Assembly: GCF_003610735.1 (NCBI RefSeq)
Contig: NZ_RAQM01000009.1
Coordinates: 62,001 to 126,000 of the forward strand
Reading direction: 5' to 3'
DNA length: 64,000 nt
Origin: Tenacibaculum lutimaris
Lineage (GTDB): Bacteria > Bacteroidota > Bacteroidia > Flavobacteriales > Flavobacteriaceae
Below the pieces are notes generated by a model, which was given only the letters and a program-made list of their open reading frames with translations, was not told the DNA's origin and ran no database searches. Position numbers and translations under genes: made by a program. Positions 44,181 through 54,026 of the stretch are shown here, piece after piece. Positions within the stretch are counted from its first letter, which is position 1, and the number at the start of each line of letters is the position of its first letter.

Positions 44181-45138
44181 GTGTTAGTTGATTTTTATAA
44201 ACTTTAACTGGATAAATGACGTAATAAAATATAATTAATACTAATGAAGTACCTATAATTAAAATAGCTAACCAATCGGGCATTTCGGTATGACGGGTTA
44301 CAAAACCTTCTAAAAAACCTGCAACAATAAAAAACGGAATGGTACTTACCATAATTTTCAATCCGTCTTTCATACCTCTTTTAAACGATTCTAATCGTGA
44401 ATAGGTTTTAGGAAATAATATACTATTCCCCAATACCAAACCTGCACAACCTGCAATTACAATTACTGATATTTCTATGGTTCCGTGAATCCAAATAGTT
44501 CTTGAAGATTCCCAAAACAAACCTTTTTCGTAAAAGAAATACAAAAATGAGCCTAACATAATTCCGTTTTGCATCATTATGTATAGGGTTCCTACGGAAA
44601 ACAGTATTCCTAATACAAAAGCATACATAGCAACTCGTATGTTGTTCATAGTAATTCCAACAAACATGTTAATTTCATTTGCATCTTTGTATACAGCCAT
44701 AGGATCTCCCTTCTCTATGTTTTCTAGGGTCATATTCACATAAGTATCACCTAAAATAAGACGTACAAAATCAGTATCAGTCGCTGCTGAAAAAACACCG
44801 CATATTGTAAAAAAAGCAAAAACGATAAAAGCAACAAACAGTTCTTTTTGATAACTGTAAAAAAGTAAAGGAAACTCTGTTTTAAAAAAACTGGTAAATC
44901 TATTCTTACTTTCTTTTTTGGTTTTATAAATTTTTTGATGCGCAGCAGAAGCTATAGAGTTAAGGTACACAACCGTATTCCCATTAGGGTAAAAGGTTTT
45001 AGCATAACTCAAATCATCAGTTAACTCTACATATAAATCTGATAATTTATCTGGAGAGATAATTGTTTTTTGATACAAAGCATCTTCAAAAAGCTGCCAC
45101 TTTTCTTTATTTTTATTTACAAAAGCAGCTTCTCTCAT
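44173..45138 (-). CDS. Stage II sporulation protein M (SpoIIM)-like membrane protein
   Basis: A 321-residue protein with an N-terminal soluble helical part and about five helices from residue 100. The motif FFTSFFKTEFPLLF and the helices MYAFVLGILFSVGTLYIMMQNGIM (in part) and WIHGTIEISVIVIAGCAGL match the SpoIIM superfamily (DUF95). There is no sporulation in this group; in Bacteroidota these proteins accompany MoxR, DUF58 and RDD. It is the first gene of the minus-strand block and divergent from the RDD gene. Confidence 0.9.
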   Translation of the reverse strand: MREAAFVNKNKEKWQLFEDALYQKTIISPDKLSDLYVELTDDLSYAKTFYPNGNTVVYLNSIASAAHQKIYKTKKESKNRFTSFFKTEFPLLFYSYQKELFVAFIVFAFFTICGVFSAATDTDFVRLILGDTYVNMTLENIEKGDPMAVYKDANEINMFVGITMNNIRVAMYAFVLGILFSVGTLYIMMQNGIMLGSFLYFFYEKGLFWESSRTIWIHGTIEISVIVIAGCAGLVLGNSILFPKTYSRLESFKRGMKDGLKIMVSTIPFFIVAGFLEGFVTRHTEMPDWLAILIIGTSLVLIIFYYVIYPVKVYKNQLTHE

Positions 45139-45195
45139 TTACTCAAAAAATTAAAGTGTATTTGTTGAGAAGTTTCCTTAATCATAGAATATTTT

Positions 45196-45203
45196 TATCT
45201 TCG
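45196..45203 (+). promoter_or_regulatory. Possible -7 box (TATCTTCG) for the RDD gene
   Basis: Seven of eight positions match TAnnTTTG, with C in the penultimate position as in the box at 3098. The predicted leader is about 45-50 bases. Confidence 0.35.
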
Positions 45204-45256
45204 CTAAACTAAAAAAAGTTGTAGAAATATCAATAAAAAAATTGAAAAACTAATAC

Positions 45257-45973
45257 ATGGATAAATTTCAAATAGAAACAGCTCAGAACATCGCTATTAG
45301 CCAAAATGTCGCACATGTTACTACTCGCATAGGATCATACTTAATTGATGCTTTATTTATCTTCGGATATTATATCATTATTGCCATTATAATAGGAATG
45401 TTAGATATTCCTTTTAGTATGGAATACCTGAGCTTGTACATGCTGCTTGGATTGCCAATATTTTTTTACAGCTTGATTTTTGAAGTTTTAATGAACGGAC
45501 AAACTCCTGGAAAATACTTTAACCAAACTAGAGTGGTAAAGTTAGACGGATCTAAACCTACTTTTGGAAGCTATTTAATTCGTTGGTTATTACGAGTTGT
45601 AGATTTTACCTTAGCTAGTGGTTCTGTTGCTGTTCTTACGATTTTATTAAACGGAAAAGGGCAACGCTTAGGAGATATTGCTGCGGGAACTACTGTAATA
45701 TCTGAAAAGAAAAGAATTACTTTAAAAGATACCATTGCTAATGATGTAGTAGACAATTACACTCCTACCTATTCGCAAGTAACTTTGTTGACTGATAGCG
45801 ATATTCACACTATCTCAAATGTATATAGGGACGCCTTGAGAAAAAGAAATCACAAAGTAATTTTAAAACTACATACAAAAGTTATTGAGTTAACAGGAAT
45901 TACCACCGAGCAAAAACCTGCTCAATTTATAGATACTGTGATTAAAGATTATCATTATTATGCAAGGCAGTAA
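45257..45973 (+). CDS. RDD-family membrane protein
   Basis: A 238-residue protein. The RDD domain spans about 18-150 with three helices, the acidic pair in SYLIDALFIFG, the conserved GQTPGKYFNQTRVV and the block LIRWLLRVVDFTL. A soluble C-terminal tail of about 85 residues follows. It is divergent from the SpoIIM gene and probably functions with the MoxR/DUF58 membrane complex. Confidence 0.9.
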   Translation: MDKFQIETAQNIAISQNVAHVTTRIGSYLIDALFIFGYYIIIAIIIGMLDIPFSMEYLSLYMLLGLPIFFYSLIFEVLMNGQTPGKYFNQTRVVKLDGSKPTFGSYLIRWLLRVVDFTLASGSVAVLTILLNGKGQRLGDIAAGTTVISEKKRITLKDTIANDVVDNYTPTYSQVTLLTDSDIHTISNVYRDALRKRNHKVILKLHTKVIELTGITTEQKPAQFIDTVIKDYHYYARQ

Positions 45974-46037
45974 TTTTTTCACATTTTATTTTACTGATAA
46001 TTAAATCACTATCTATTCAGTCTTTTTCATCGTTAAT

Positions 46038-46062
46038 AAAAAGGTTTTAAAAACCCTTTTTA
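46038..46062 (+). terminator. Probable terminator after the RDD gene
   Basis: AAAAAGGTTTT pairs with AAAACCCTTTTT with a single bulged C, and it ends in T residues. It is weaker than the others in the window. Confidence 0.5.
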
Positions 46063-46078
46063 CAGACGCTGAATATAG

Positions 46079-46086
46079 TATTTTCG
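46079..46086 (+). promoter_or_regulatory. Possible -7 box (TATTTTCG) for the helicase gene
   Basis: Seven of eight positions match TAnnTTTG with the TTCG variant. It lies 50 bases before the ATG at 46137, after the RDD terminator. Confidence 0.35.
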
Positions 46087-46136
46087 CACCCTTTCTTACA
46101 GGAAAAAAATCACATTTCAAGGGCACGAGAACAACT

Positions 46137-49112
46137 ATGAACAACGAAAAAAACTGGTTACAATATTATAAAAACAGCTTATCTGATAGTGAAAACTTAG
46201 CTATCGACATTAGTAAAATAAAAAACCTTTTTCATCAAAAATCATCCGATTTAAGCAATGCGCTCATCAATTCTAAACAAGCAAATCAATTATTAGATGT
46301 TGAAGAACGTAGAATTAATCGATTAAAAGGAATTACTAAAAAAGACAATCCTAAGTGGCATAAAGTAGAAGAAACTAAAATATTAATTGCACCCTTTCAT
46401 TTAGTATATCAAACCGACAACACTAAATTCAAACAACGCACTATTCATCCATTTTGGATTAGTGCTATTGTAAATCGTTCAGGACAATTATCAGCTCCAA
46501 AAGATGGATTTCCTTTAATTGTTCGTAACTATCTAACTCCTATGGCAGATATTAAGAACGATTTTATCTTCTCTTCTATCGATACCGTTTTAGATGCTAA
46601 AGAATTAGCTTCTCCTGATTTTGAAAATAGCGAAGACCTTGTACCTTGGGATGAATACTGGAACTATATTAATGAAGTATTTTCTGCGATAACTTTTAGT
46701 AACCTATACCGTTATCAAGTAGAACGCTATACCACGCAATATGAGCTTACTTACTTTGCTTTAAGTTCTAAAATTTCTACAGCAAAAAGTATTTTATTTC
46801 TGTACGAAAACCTACTTAAAAATACGGATGAGTTACCCGTACTTTCTAAAATCATCAACCCATATACTAGAAAACGACAAGAAGCCATTACCGATAACGG
46901 ATTTTTAGTGTATAACCATTTGCATTTAGGGCAAATGTCAAATAAATTTCCACTTTCTGTTAGTCAACGTAAAACATTACTATCCTATTTAGTAGCCGAA
47001 GAAAATGCAGTTACCGCTGTAAACGGACCTCCAGGAACTGGGAAAACTACCCTATTACAAAGTTTAGTTGCTACCGAATTTGTAAAAGCTGCTATTAACG
47101 GAGAAGAAGCACCGATTATCTTAGCTTGTTCAAACAACAACCAAGCAGTAACCAATATTATTGATAGTTTTATCAATTCTGAAAGCACTATGGAAGAATT
47201 AGCCAACCGTTGGGTTCCTGATTTTAACGGATATGCTACCTATCTTCCTTCCAGTTCAAAAAGTGAGAAAAAACTGGCCAATATCAATTATTTAAAAGGA
47301 AACCTATTTGGTCATGAAGGAACCTTATGTAATCTAGAAAACGAAAAATACATTTCAGAAGCTGAGTACTATTTCTTAACCAATTACTGTAATTACTTTA
47401 ATACCCAAACAAATTCACTTGACGATGTTTGCAATCATCTACAAGAAGAAATTATTGGGATTCAAAATATTTTAGCAGATGGTGTTGACTACTCTAGAAA
47501 CTATATTAATGCGGTAAACTATATTAACAGCATACTCGTACACGAAGAAGATTTCATCGAAAAAAGTACGTTTAAAATCTCCAAACTACAAGAATGGAGA
47601 ACTGTTTTAAACGATTTAAAAACAGCTACAAAAGACACTGATTTTATTGATAAAGTAAAACACTATTTTATTGATGAAGCTAATTTTGAAACAAAAAATG
47701 CTGAACATATTTTTAAGACTACAGCAGAAACATTAGTAGATGCTAAAAAAGCAGCTGCATACATAAAAGAATGTACAAATAATGTAAACCTGTTATTACA
47801 ATCGCATTTAAGCCTAAAAAATTGGAAGTATGAAAATAACATTAAAGGATTTCCTTTTGTTTCAGAAGAACAAATGTGGGCATACGAATATGAAAAAATA
47901 AACTCTAACGATGCAACACAACGTTTCTTTTATGATGAGTTAGATATTGATTTACGTCATAAAGCATTTTTATTAGCAACCCATTACTGGGAAGCTCGTT
48001 GGTTACTAGAAACCAGAGAAATGTTGGAGGAAAATACCGAAAAAGGTACAGGTGAATATGCTATCAAAGCAAAATGGAAACGAAGAGCTATGCTTACTCC
48101 GTGCTTTGTCGCTACCTTTTATACAGCTCCAAGTCACTTTTTATACAGTCAATTTCAAGGAGAAAACGAAAACGGAAAACCTATTTTTGAATACTTACCG
48201 CTATACAACTTTTTAGATTTGTTAATTATTGATGAAGCAGGTCAGGTTACTCCAGAAGTAAGTATCCCTGTATTTTCATTAACTCAAAAAGCCTTTGTAA
48301 TAGGTGATTTAAAACAAATAGAACCTATTTGGTCTATTCCTAAAAAAATCGACCAAGGAAACTTAACAAGTCTTGATATTATTGAAAATCAGAATGACGC
48401 ACATTTAGATGAGTTAGGTTTTTTAGCTTCTAGCGGAAGCATTATGAAAATGGCTCAAAATGCCTGCGAATTTGAAACTCCCCTACCCGCAAAAAAAGAA
48501 CAAGGATTGGTTTTGTTAGAGCACAGACGATGTAATGATGAAATTATTAGTTTTTGTAACGAATTGGCGTACGATGGAATTTTAAAACCTATGAAAGGGA
48601 GGGCGAAAGAAAACCAAGCATTTCCATCAATGATGGCATATCATATAGAAGGAGTTAGTGAACGCAAATACAACAGTCGTCAAAACATTAGTGAAGTAAA
48701 AGCCATAATTTCTTGGTTACAGCAAAACAAAGAAACCATTCAAGAAGCCTACAATGTAGAAGCCATTGAACCTGTTTTAGGAATCATTACCCCTTTCGCA
48801 AGTCAAAAAGGAGAATTATCTAAAGCTTTAACCGATGCAGGTTATAAAGTAAGCGATATAAAACTAGGTACAGTACATGCGTTACAGGGTGCAGAACGAA
48901 ATATTATTTTGTTCAGTTCTGTATATTCTAATGATGATGAAGGAACCTTGTTTTTTGAAAAAGACAACAAGCCTAATATGTTAAATGTAGCGGTTTCTAG
49001 AGCTAAAGAAAGTTTTATTCTTTTTGGTGATACCCGAATTTTTGATGAAACCAAAAATACGCCTTCTGGAATCTTAAAAAGACACCTAAATATTTATGAA
49101 ATGGTAAACTAA
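46137..49112 (+). CDS. Large stand-alone superfamily 1 helicase (Upf1-like AAA)
   Basis: A 991-residue cytoplasmic protein. Motif I NGPPGTGKTTLLQ lies at about residue 297, motif II LIIDEAGQVTPEVSI at about 697, motif III FVIGDLKQIEPIW soon after, motif IV-like VLLEHRRCNDEII, motif V GTVHALQGAERNIILFS and motif VI LNVAVSRAKESF near the end. The roughly 370 residues between motifs I and II form a large insertion of predicted helices, and the 290-residue N-terminal part has no recognised domain. It resembles the Upf1/DNA2-type SF1B group, but no nuclease is seen. Role unknown; DNA repair, RNA turnover or defence are all possible. Confidence 0.85.
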   Translation: MNNEKNWLQYYKNSLSDSENLAIDISKIKNLFHQKSSDLSNALINSKQANQLLDVEERRINRLKGITKKDNPKWHKVEETKILIAPFHLVYQTDNTKFKQRTIHPFWISAIVNRSGQLSAPKDGFPLIVRNYLTPMADIKNDFIFSSIDTVLDAKELASPDFENSEDLVPWDEYWNYINEVFSAITFSNLYRYQVERYTTQYELTYFALSSKISTAKSILFLYENLLKNTDELPVLSKIINPYTRKRQEAITDNGFLVYNHLHLGQMSNKFPLSVSQRKTLLSYLVAEENAVTAVNGPPGTGKTTLLQSLVATEFVKAAINGEEAPIILACSNNNQAVTNIIDSFINSESTMEELANRWVPDFNGYATYLPSSSKSEKKLANINYLKGNLFGHEGTLCNLENEKYISEAEYYFLTNYCNYFNTQTNSLDDVCNHLQEEIIGIQNILADGVDYSRNYINAVNYINSILVHEEDFIEKSTFKISKLQEWRTVLNDLKTATKDTDFIDKVKHYFIDEANFETKNAEHIFKTTAETLVDAKKAAAYIKECTNNVNLLLQSHLSLKNWKYENNIKGFPFVSEEQMWAYEYEKINSNDATQRFFYDELDIDLRHKAFLLATHYWEARWLLETREMLEENTEKGTGEYAIKAKWKRRAMLTPCFVATFYTAPSHFLYSQFQGENENGKPIFEYLPLYNFLDLLIIDEAGQVTPEVSIPVFSLTQKAFVIGDLKQIEPIWSIPKKIDQGNLTSLDIIENQNDAHLDELGFLASSGSIMKMAQNACEFETPLPAKKEQGLVLLEHRRCNDEIISFCNELAYDGILKPMKGRAKENQAFPSMMAYHIEGVSERKYNSRQNISEVKAIISWLQQNKETIQEAYNVEAIEPVLGIITPFASQKGELSKALTDAGYKVSDIKLGTVHALQGAERNIILFSSVYSNDDEGTLFFEKDNKPNMLNVAVSRAKESFILFGDTRIFDETKNTPSGILKRHLNIYEMVN

Positions 49113-49181
49113 TTATGTTTTTGTACACCAAAAAAATTACCAATTTAAAAAGTGTACAGGAAAGCACCTAACTTGCTATTA

Positions 49182-49242
49182 AACATTTTTAATAACATTT
49201 AGAAAAATGTTAGTTTCATGTTTTAGTAATTAAAACTAAAAA
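49182..49242. repeat. Tandem hairpins after the helicase gene
   Basis: Two AT-rich stem-loops are seen: AACATTTTT / AAAAATGTT (49182-49211) and TTTTAGT / ACTAAAA (about 49221-49240). A TGTACAC / GTGTACA pair lies just before (49122-49158). They may act in 3'-end formation of the helicase mRNA. Confidence 0.4.
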
Positions 49243-49250
49243 ATAACAAC

Positions 49251-49286
49251 AAAAAAAGGAACGCTTAAATCGTTCCTTTTTTTTTA
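49251..49286. terminator. Bidirectional terminator
   Basis: A perfect stem AAAAAAGGAACG / CGTTCCTTTTTT around a 7-base loop is followed by a long T run, between the helicase and the convergent rocD gene. Confidence 0.9.
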
Positions 49287-49303
49287 TATACAATGCTGTA
49301 AAC

Positions 49304-50548
49304 TTATTTTTTAAACTCAGTAATAGTCTTCTTAATAATATTAATACAGTCTCTTAATTGTTCTTCGTTCATTACTAATGGTGGTGCAAAACGGATAATG
49401 TTTCCGTGTGTTGGTTTTGCTAACAATCCGTTGTCACGTAATTTTAAACAGATATTCCAAGCTGTTTCACTTTCTTCGGTATCGTTAATTACAACAGCAT
49501 TTAACAATCCTTTACCACGTACTAACGTTACTAATTCGTTTTCTTTAGCAAACTCAGCTAACTCTTCTCTAAATATTTTACCTAAACGCTCAGCATTTTC
49601 AGCTAACTTTTCATCTTTAACCACCTCTAAAGCTGCAATAGCTACCGCTGCAGCAACAGGGTTTCCTCCGAAAGTAGAACCGTGGTTACCAGGTTTAATA
49701 ACATTCATAATGTCATCGTTTGCTAATACTGCAGATACTGGATATGCTCCTCCACTTAAAGCTTTACCTAAAATTAAAATATCTGGTTGAACATCTTCGT
49801 GGTTTACTGCTAATAACTGACCTGTACGTGCAATACCTGTCTGTACTTCATCTGCAATAAATAATACATTATGCTTTTCACATAAGGCTTTAGCCGCTGC
49901 TAAATACCCTTCAGAAGGCACATATACTCCAGCTTCTCCTTGAATTGGTTCAGCCATGAAACCAGCTATGTTATCATTATTCTCTAAAGCTTCTTCTAAA
50001 GCTTGTAAGTTATCGTATTCTACTTTGATAAATCCTTCTGTAAAAGGCCCAAAATTCTTACGAGCTACTGGATCGTTTGAAAATGAAATAATGGTAGTTG
50101 TTCTTCCGTGGAAGTTATTTTTACACACAACTATTTGCGCTTCATTTTCTTCAATTCCTTTTACTTCGTATGCCCATTTTCTACAGATTTTCAAAGCAGT
50201 TTCAACAGCTTCAGCACCCGTATTCATTGGTAATAATTTATCAAAACCAAAGTATTCAGTTGCAAACTTTTCATACTTTCCTAACATATCGTTATAAAAA
50301 GCACGGGAAGTTAATGTTAATGTTTGTGCTTGGTTTACCATTGCCCCAACAATTTTCGGGTGACAATGTCCTTGGTTTACTGCAGAGTAAGCTGATAAAA
50401 AATCATAATATTTTTTTCCTTCAACATCCCATACATATACTCCTTCTCCTTTACTCAATACTACTGGTAATGGATGGTAGTTATGTGCTCCGTATTTGTT
50501 TTCTAAGTCAATCGCTTGTTGCGAAGTTAATTGGTCTAAAACAGCCAT
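49304..50548 (-). CDS. rocD: Ornithine aminotransferase
   Basis: A 414-residue class III PLP aminotransferase that converts ornithine and 2-oxoglutarate to glutamate semialdehyde and glutamate. It starts with [17 protein letters not shown], the ornithine-aminotransferase opening that holds the substrate Tyr. [44 protein letters not shown] and the PLP lysine in [17 protein letters not shown] follow. The [13 protein letters not shown] loop supplies the phosphate-binding Thr. It is a single-gene unit in arginine/proline metabolism. Confidence 0.96.
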   Translation of the reverse strand: MAVLDQLTSQQAIDLENKYGAHNYHPLPVVLSKGEGVYVWDVEGKKYYDFLSAYSAVNQGHCHPKIVGAMVNQAQTLTLTSRAFYNDMLGKYEKFATEYFGFDKLLPMNTGAEAVETALKICRKWAYEVKGIEENEAQIVVCKNNFHGRTTTIISFSNDPVARKNFGPFTEGFIKVEYDNLQALEEALENNDNIAGFMAEPIQGEAGVYVPSEGYLAAAKALCEKHNVLFIADEVQTGIARTGQLLAVNHEDVQPDILILGKALSGGAYPVSAVLANDDIMNVIKPGNHGSTFGGNPVAAAVAIAALEVVKDEKLAENAERLGKIFREELAEFAKENELVTLVRGKGLLNAVVINDTEESETAWNICLKLRDNGLLAKPTHGNIIRFAPPLVMNEEQLRDCINIIKKTITEFKK

Positions 50549-50797
50549 TTTTCTTAATTTTTTAAAATTTATAAAATAACTATTCCTTATCTACCTTTAT
50601 CCTTTCGAAAAAGAAGTTTCGAAAATTCAGCGTGGGAAAGAAATCATCCCTAGCTACAAAATTATTAAATTTAAGTGACTTTCATAGACTTTGAAGGGTC
50701 TAAAAATACAAACAACATAACTTTTTTTATGGTTTACAATAAAACCATAGTTAATCAGTTTTTTTTATCTTTAAAGGAATTAACTAAATATCATTTT

Positions 50798-51274
50798 ATG
50801 AAAAAAATCTTATTTTTATTACTGCTTTCAATAGCTGTAATTGGGTGTAAATCTACATCTGTAACTAACACTAAACTTGACAATAAAACTGAACGAATGC
50901 TAAAAGGTAACTGGACTATTACTGCTGTAAACTTTCCAGGTTCAAACTACCTAAAAGTAAACTCATTTAATTTAGAAGACTCTAACTGCTTTATTGGTAG
51001 TAACTGGAGTTTTGTTTCAAACAACAACAAAGGAGAAATGAGCTTAAATAATCCAAGTACAGATTGTAAAGACTTTAGCTCTCCTATTACATGGTATGTT
51101 AATAAAGATGGAAACTTTGTATTAAAGATTATTAATAATCACAAAGCTAAAGACGTTAATGCCGGATATATTTTAAGGTTACGTAACGTTACCGAAACTA
51201 GTTTTGATTTAATAGATCAAGTTAACGTTGCAGGACAAGTAAAAGACATTACATATTCATTTCAAAGACAATAA
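50798..51274 (+). CDS. Lipocalin-like lipoprotein
   Basis: A 158-residue lipoprotein (signal ILFLLLLSIAVIGC, lipobox Cys17) that starts at the ATG at 50798; the 41-codon upstream extension lacks signal-peptide character. After the anchor, ERMLKGNWTITAVNFPG and the conserved GSNWSFVSNNNKGEM are typical of the small lipocalin-like family of Bacteroidota, a beta-barrel of unknown ligand. It is 14 bases ahead of the OmpA lipoprotein gene, and the two are often adjacent. Confidence 0.85.
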   Translation: MKKILFLLLLSIAVIGCKSTSVTNTKLDNKTERMLKGNWTITAVNFPGSNYLKVNSFNLEDSNCFIGSNWSFVSNNNKGEMSLNNPSTDCKDFSSPITWYVNKDGNFVLKIINNHKAKDVNAGYILRLRNVTETSFDLIDQVNVAGQVKDITYSFQRQ

Positions 51275-51288
51275 TTAATAAGAATATT

Positions 51289-51984
51289 ATGAAAAAATCA
51301 ATCATTTATAGTTTATCAATTTTATTTTTAGCTGGCACAATTTTTACCTCTTGTAAGTCTATACAAAACGCTAACAACACTCAAAAGGGTGCTGCTATTG
51401 GTACAGCTGCTGGTGCTGTAATAGGTGCTGTAATAGGTAACAATGTAGGAAGCAAAAACAACTCTGAACTAGGTGCCATTTTAGGTGGTGTTGTAGGTGG
51501 TGTTGCTGGTGGTGTAATTGGTAACCAAATGGATAAGCAAGCTCGTGAAATTGAAGAAGCTTTACCAGGTGCAGAAGTAGAAAGAGTTGGTGAAGGTATT
51601 AAACTTACTTTAGGAGAAAATGCTGTTCGTTTTGCTACTAATAAAGCTACCTTAACAGCTACAGCGCAGGCCAATTTAGATAAATTAGTACCTGTATTTA
51701 AAGATTATGAAAACACAAATATTGTAATTTACGGTTATACAGATAGTACTGGTGCTGTTGATTATAACCAAAAACTTTCAGAAAAAAGAGCTAATTCAGT
51801 AAGAAACTACTTAGCTGGTAAAGGATTAAACAACAGTCGTTTTGAAACTAAAGGACTAGGTGTTAAAGATCCTATTGCTACTAACGATACTGCTGAAGGA
51901 AGAAGTAAAAACAGACGTGTTGAGTTTGCTATTGTTGCAAACGAACAAATGATAAAAGAAGCTAAAAAAGAAGCAGGTCAATAA
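51289..51984 (+). CDS. OmpA-family lipoprotein with glycine zipper
   Basis: A 231-residue outer-membrane lipoprotein (lipobox FTSC, Cys22). A glycine-zipper segment (AAIGTAAGAVIGAVIGN and GGVVGGVAGGVIGN) spans about 37-82. The OmpA C-terminal peptidoglycan-binding domain follows at about 105-220: VIYGYTDSTGAVDYNQKLSEKRA, FETKGLGVKDPIATN and GRSKNRRVEFAI, with the diaminopimelate-binding Asp and Arg. It anchors the outer membrane to the wall and is followed by a strong terminator. Confidence 0.94.
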   Translation: MKKSIIYSLSILFLAGTIFTSCKSIQNANNTQKGAAIGTAAGAVIGAVIGNNVGSKNNSELGAILGGVVGGVAGGVIGNQMDKQAREIEEALPGAEVERVGEGIKLTLGENAVRFATNKATLTATAQANLDKLVPVFKDYENTNIVIYGYTDSTGAVDYNQKLSEKRANSVRNYLAGKGLNNSRFETKGLGVKDPIATNDTAEGRSKNRRVEFAIVANEQMIKEAKKEAGQ

Positions 51985-52006
51985 AAAAGCCTTCACAACA
52001 AAGATT

Positions 52007-52038
52007 AAAGACTACTCTAAATGAGTAGTCTTTTTTTT
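52007..52038 (+). terminator. Terminator after the OmpA lipoprotein gene
   Basis: A perfect 11-bp stem AAAGACTACTC / GAGTAGTCTTT with a 5-base loop is followed by a run of T. Confidence 0.9.
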
Positions 52039-52070
52039 ATCTTCAAACCATATCTTTTCCTAATTTTGCA

Positions 52071-52078
52071 CACCATAA
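52071..52078 (+). promoter_or_regulatory. -7 box (TAATTTTG) for the rRNA methyltransferase gene
   Basis: Exact TAnnTTTG match after the terminator; the predicted leader is about 10 bases. Confidence 0.5.
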
Positions 52079-52091
52079 ATCATAGTATAGA

Positions 52092-53543
52092 ATGCCAAGA
52101 AGAGAGCGAAATAAGTTTGTAAAAAGAGGACAAGTCATTGAAATTTTAATTGAAGACTATGCCTTCGGTGGAAAAGGAATTGGAAGAATACGTTCAGAAG
52201 AAGGTGTTTTTGTAGTTTTTGTTCCTAACACTTTACCAGGACAATTAGTAAAAGCACGTGTAGATAAATCAAAAAAGAAGTATGCAGAGTGTAAGTTAAT
52301 TGATGTTTTAAAACATTCTGATGATGAAGTATCTGTTCCATATCAAGATATTCCTGGAGCACCTTATATTCAATTACCTATAGATTTACAACACAAATAC
52401 AAGCAAGAAAGTACTTTATCTTTATTTAAACGCATTGGTAAAGTTGAAAATATTGAAGATCTATTTGATGAGTTTATTGCTTCTCCAAATGTATTTCACT
52501 ACCGCAATAAAATGGAATATGGCTTTTCTGCCATTGGTTACGACCGTGAAAATAAAACCGATATAGATGAGTTTACATTAGGTTTTAAACGTCGTGGTGT
52601 TTGGTGGATGGGTGATAATCTTGAAAAAGATTCTGGTTTATTTGACAAACATGTTGAAGATAACATCAAACACATTAGAGAGTATTGTGAGAAAACTGGT
52701 TTAGCGCCTTGGCACGGACCTAAAAAAGAAGGTTTCTTTAGGTATTTTGTGGTAAGAAAATCATATAAAACCAGCGAACTTTTATTCAATTTAGTAACCA
52801 CTTCTCACGATTTATCAAAATTTGATTTAGATAAATTCGCCAACTATCTAGTAGAGTTATTTGGTGATAGAGTGGCTGGTTTATTACACACTATTAACGA
52901 CGAAACTGGTGATAGAACTATTGCTACTTCAGGAAGCGTTAAATTGGTATACGGAAAAGATAAAATTGTAGAAGAGTTATTAGGGTTGAATTTTGAAATT
53001 AGCATGAAAAGCTTCTTCCAAACCAATCCAAAATCTGCCGAAAAACTATATACCAAAGTAGTTGATTATGCGTTAGAAAACAAAGATGCAATTGACAATA
53101 CCGTAGTGATGGATTTATTCTGTGGTACTGGAACCATTGGGCAAATTATTGCTTCAAAGTCGAATAACACTAAAATTGTTGGTGTAGATATTGTAGCCTC
53201 TGCTATTGAAGATGCTAAGAAGAATGCAGAACGAAACAATATTGAAGGTTTACAATTTTATGCAGCTGATGTAGGAAAGTTCTTAAATGAACACCCACAA
53301 TATAAAAACAAAATAAGAACCATTATTTTAGACCCAGCTCGTGCAGGAATTGCGCCAAAAACGCTTAAGAAAATCATAAACTTAAACGCTGATAGAATGG
53401 TTTATGTATCTTGTAACCCAGCAACACAAGCTCGTGACACGGAGGAATTGATAAACAACGGATACCAATTAAAAAAGATTAGTTTAGTAGATCAATTTCC
53501 ACATACATCACACATAGAAACGGTGGTTTTATTTGAAAAATAA
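52092..53543 (+). CDS. rlmD: 23S rRNA (uracil-5-)-methyltransferase, RlmD/RumA type
   Basis: A 483-residue SAM-dependent enzyme that makes m5U in 23S rRNA. A TRAM domain lies at about 8-65 (GQVIEILIEDYAFGGKGIGRI). The methyltransferase domain has SFFQTNPKSAEKLY, motif I VMDLFCGTGTIGQI, LDPARAGIAPKTLKKI and the catalytic Cys in YVSCNPATQARD. The four-Cys Fe-S motif of E. coli RlmD is not evident near the TRAM domain, so this may be the cluster-free RlmCD-like form. The DUF6452 gene follows after 6 bases. Confidence 0.92.
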   Translation: MPRRERNKFVKRGQVIEILIEDYAFGGKGIGRIRSEEGVFVVFVPNTLPGQLVKARVDKSKKKYAECKLIDVLKHSDDEVSVPYQDIPGAPYIQLPIDLQHKYKQESTLSLFKRIGKVENIEDLFDEFIASPNVFHYRNKMEYGFSAIGYDRENKTDIDEFTLGFKRRGVWWMGDNLEKDSGLFDKHVEDNIKHIREYCEKTGLAPWHGPKKEGFFRYFVVRKSYKTSELLFNLVTTSHDLSKFDLDKFANYLVELFGDRVAGLLHTINDETGDRTIATSGSVKLVYGKDKIVEELLGLNFEISMKSFFQTNPKSAEKLYTKVVDYALENKDAIDNTVVMDLFCGTGTIGQIIASKSNNTKIVGVDIVASAIEDAKKNAERNNIEGLQFYAADVGKFLNEHPQYKNKIRTIILDPARAGIAPKTLKKIINLNADRMVYVSCNPATQARDTEELINNGYQLKKISLVDQFPHTSHIETVVLFEK

Positions 53544-53549
53544 ATATTA

Positions 53550-54026
53550 ATGAAAAAATACATTGCTTTATTCATACTTCTAGTAGGTTTAACAGCCTGT
53601 GAAAAAGATGATTTCTGTACACAAAACCCAGTAACACCCAATTTAGTGCTTCGTTTTTACGATATGGATAATACGAATGATTTAAAAAGTGTAGAACGCT
53701 TATCTGTAATTACAGAAGGTAAAACTGATAGTCTCTTTACCAATAGAACAACAGATAGTATTGCTATTCCTTTAAACAGTTTATCTCAGAAAACAGTATA
53801 TACATTAAAAATGAATAATGTAGATGGTAATATAGCTAACAATCAATCCGCTACGCTTATTATTGAGTATAACCCTGAAGAAGATTTTGTTTCTCGCTCA
53901 TGTGGTTTCAGAATTATTTATGAAAATGTAACTTTAAGTAATACAGGTTGGATAAACAGTTTATCAACTACAGAAATTCCTTTAATCGATAATCAAGCTA
54001 GCGCCCATGTACAAGTATTTCATTAG
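53550..54026 (+). CDS. DUF6452 lipoprotein
   Basis: A 158-residue lipoprotein (lipobox LTAC, Cys17). The following KDDFCTQNPVTPNLVLRFYDMDN and the late EEDFVSRSCGFRIIYENV, each with a conserved Cys, match DUF6452, a Bacteroidota family encoded next to DUF6048 and the RlmD gene. It is probably attached to the outer membrane. Its end overlaps the next gene by 20 bases. Confidence 0.87.
   Translation: MKKYIALFILLVGLTACEKDDFCTQNPVTPNLVLRFYDMDNTNDLKSVERLSVITEGKTDSLFTNRTTDSIAIPLNSLSQKTVYTLKMNNVDGNIANNQSATLIIEYNPEEDFVSRSCGFRIIYENVTLSNTGWINSLSTTEIPLIDNQASAHVQVFH

Noticed and set aside
49398..50565. Three long + strand frames (130, 113 and 155 aa) opposite rocD
   Set aside because: They are antisense to the well-supported ornithine aminotransferase gene and have no domains.
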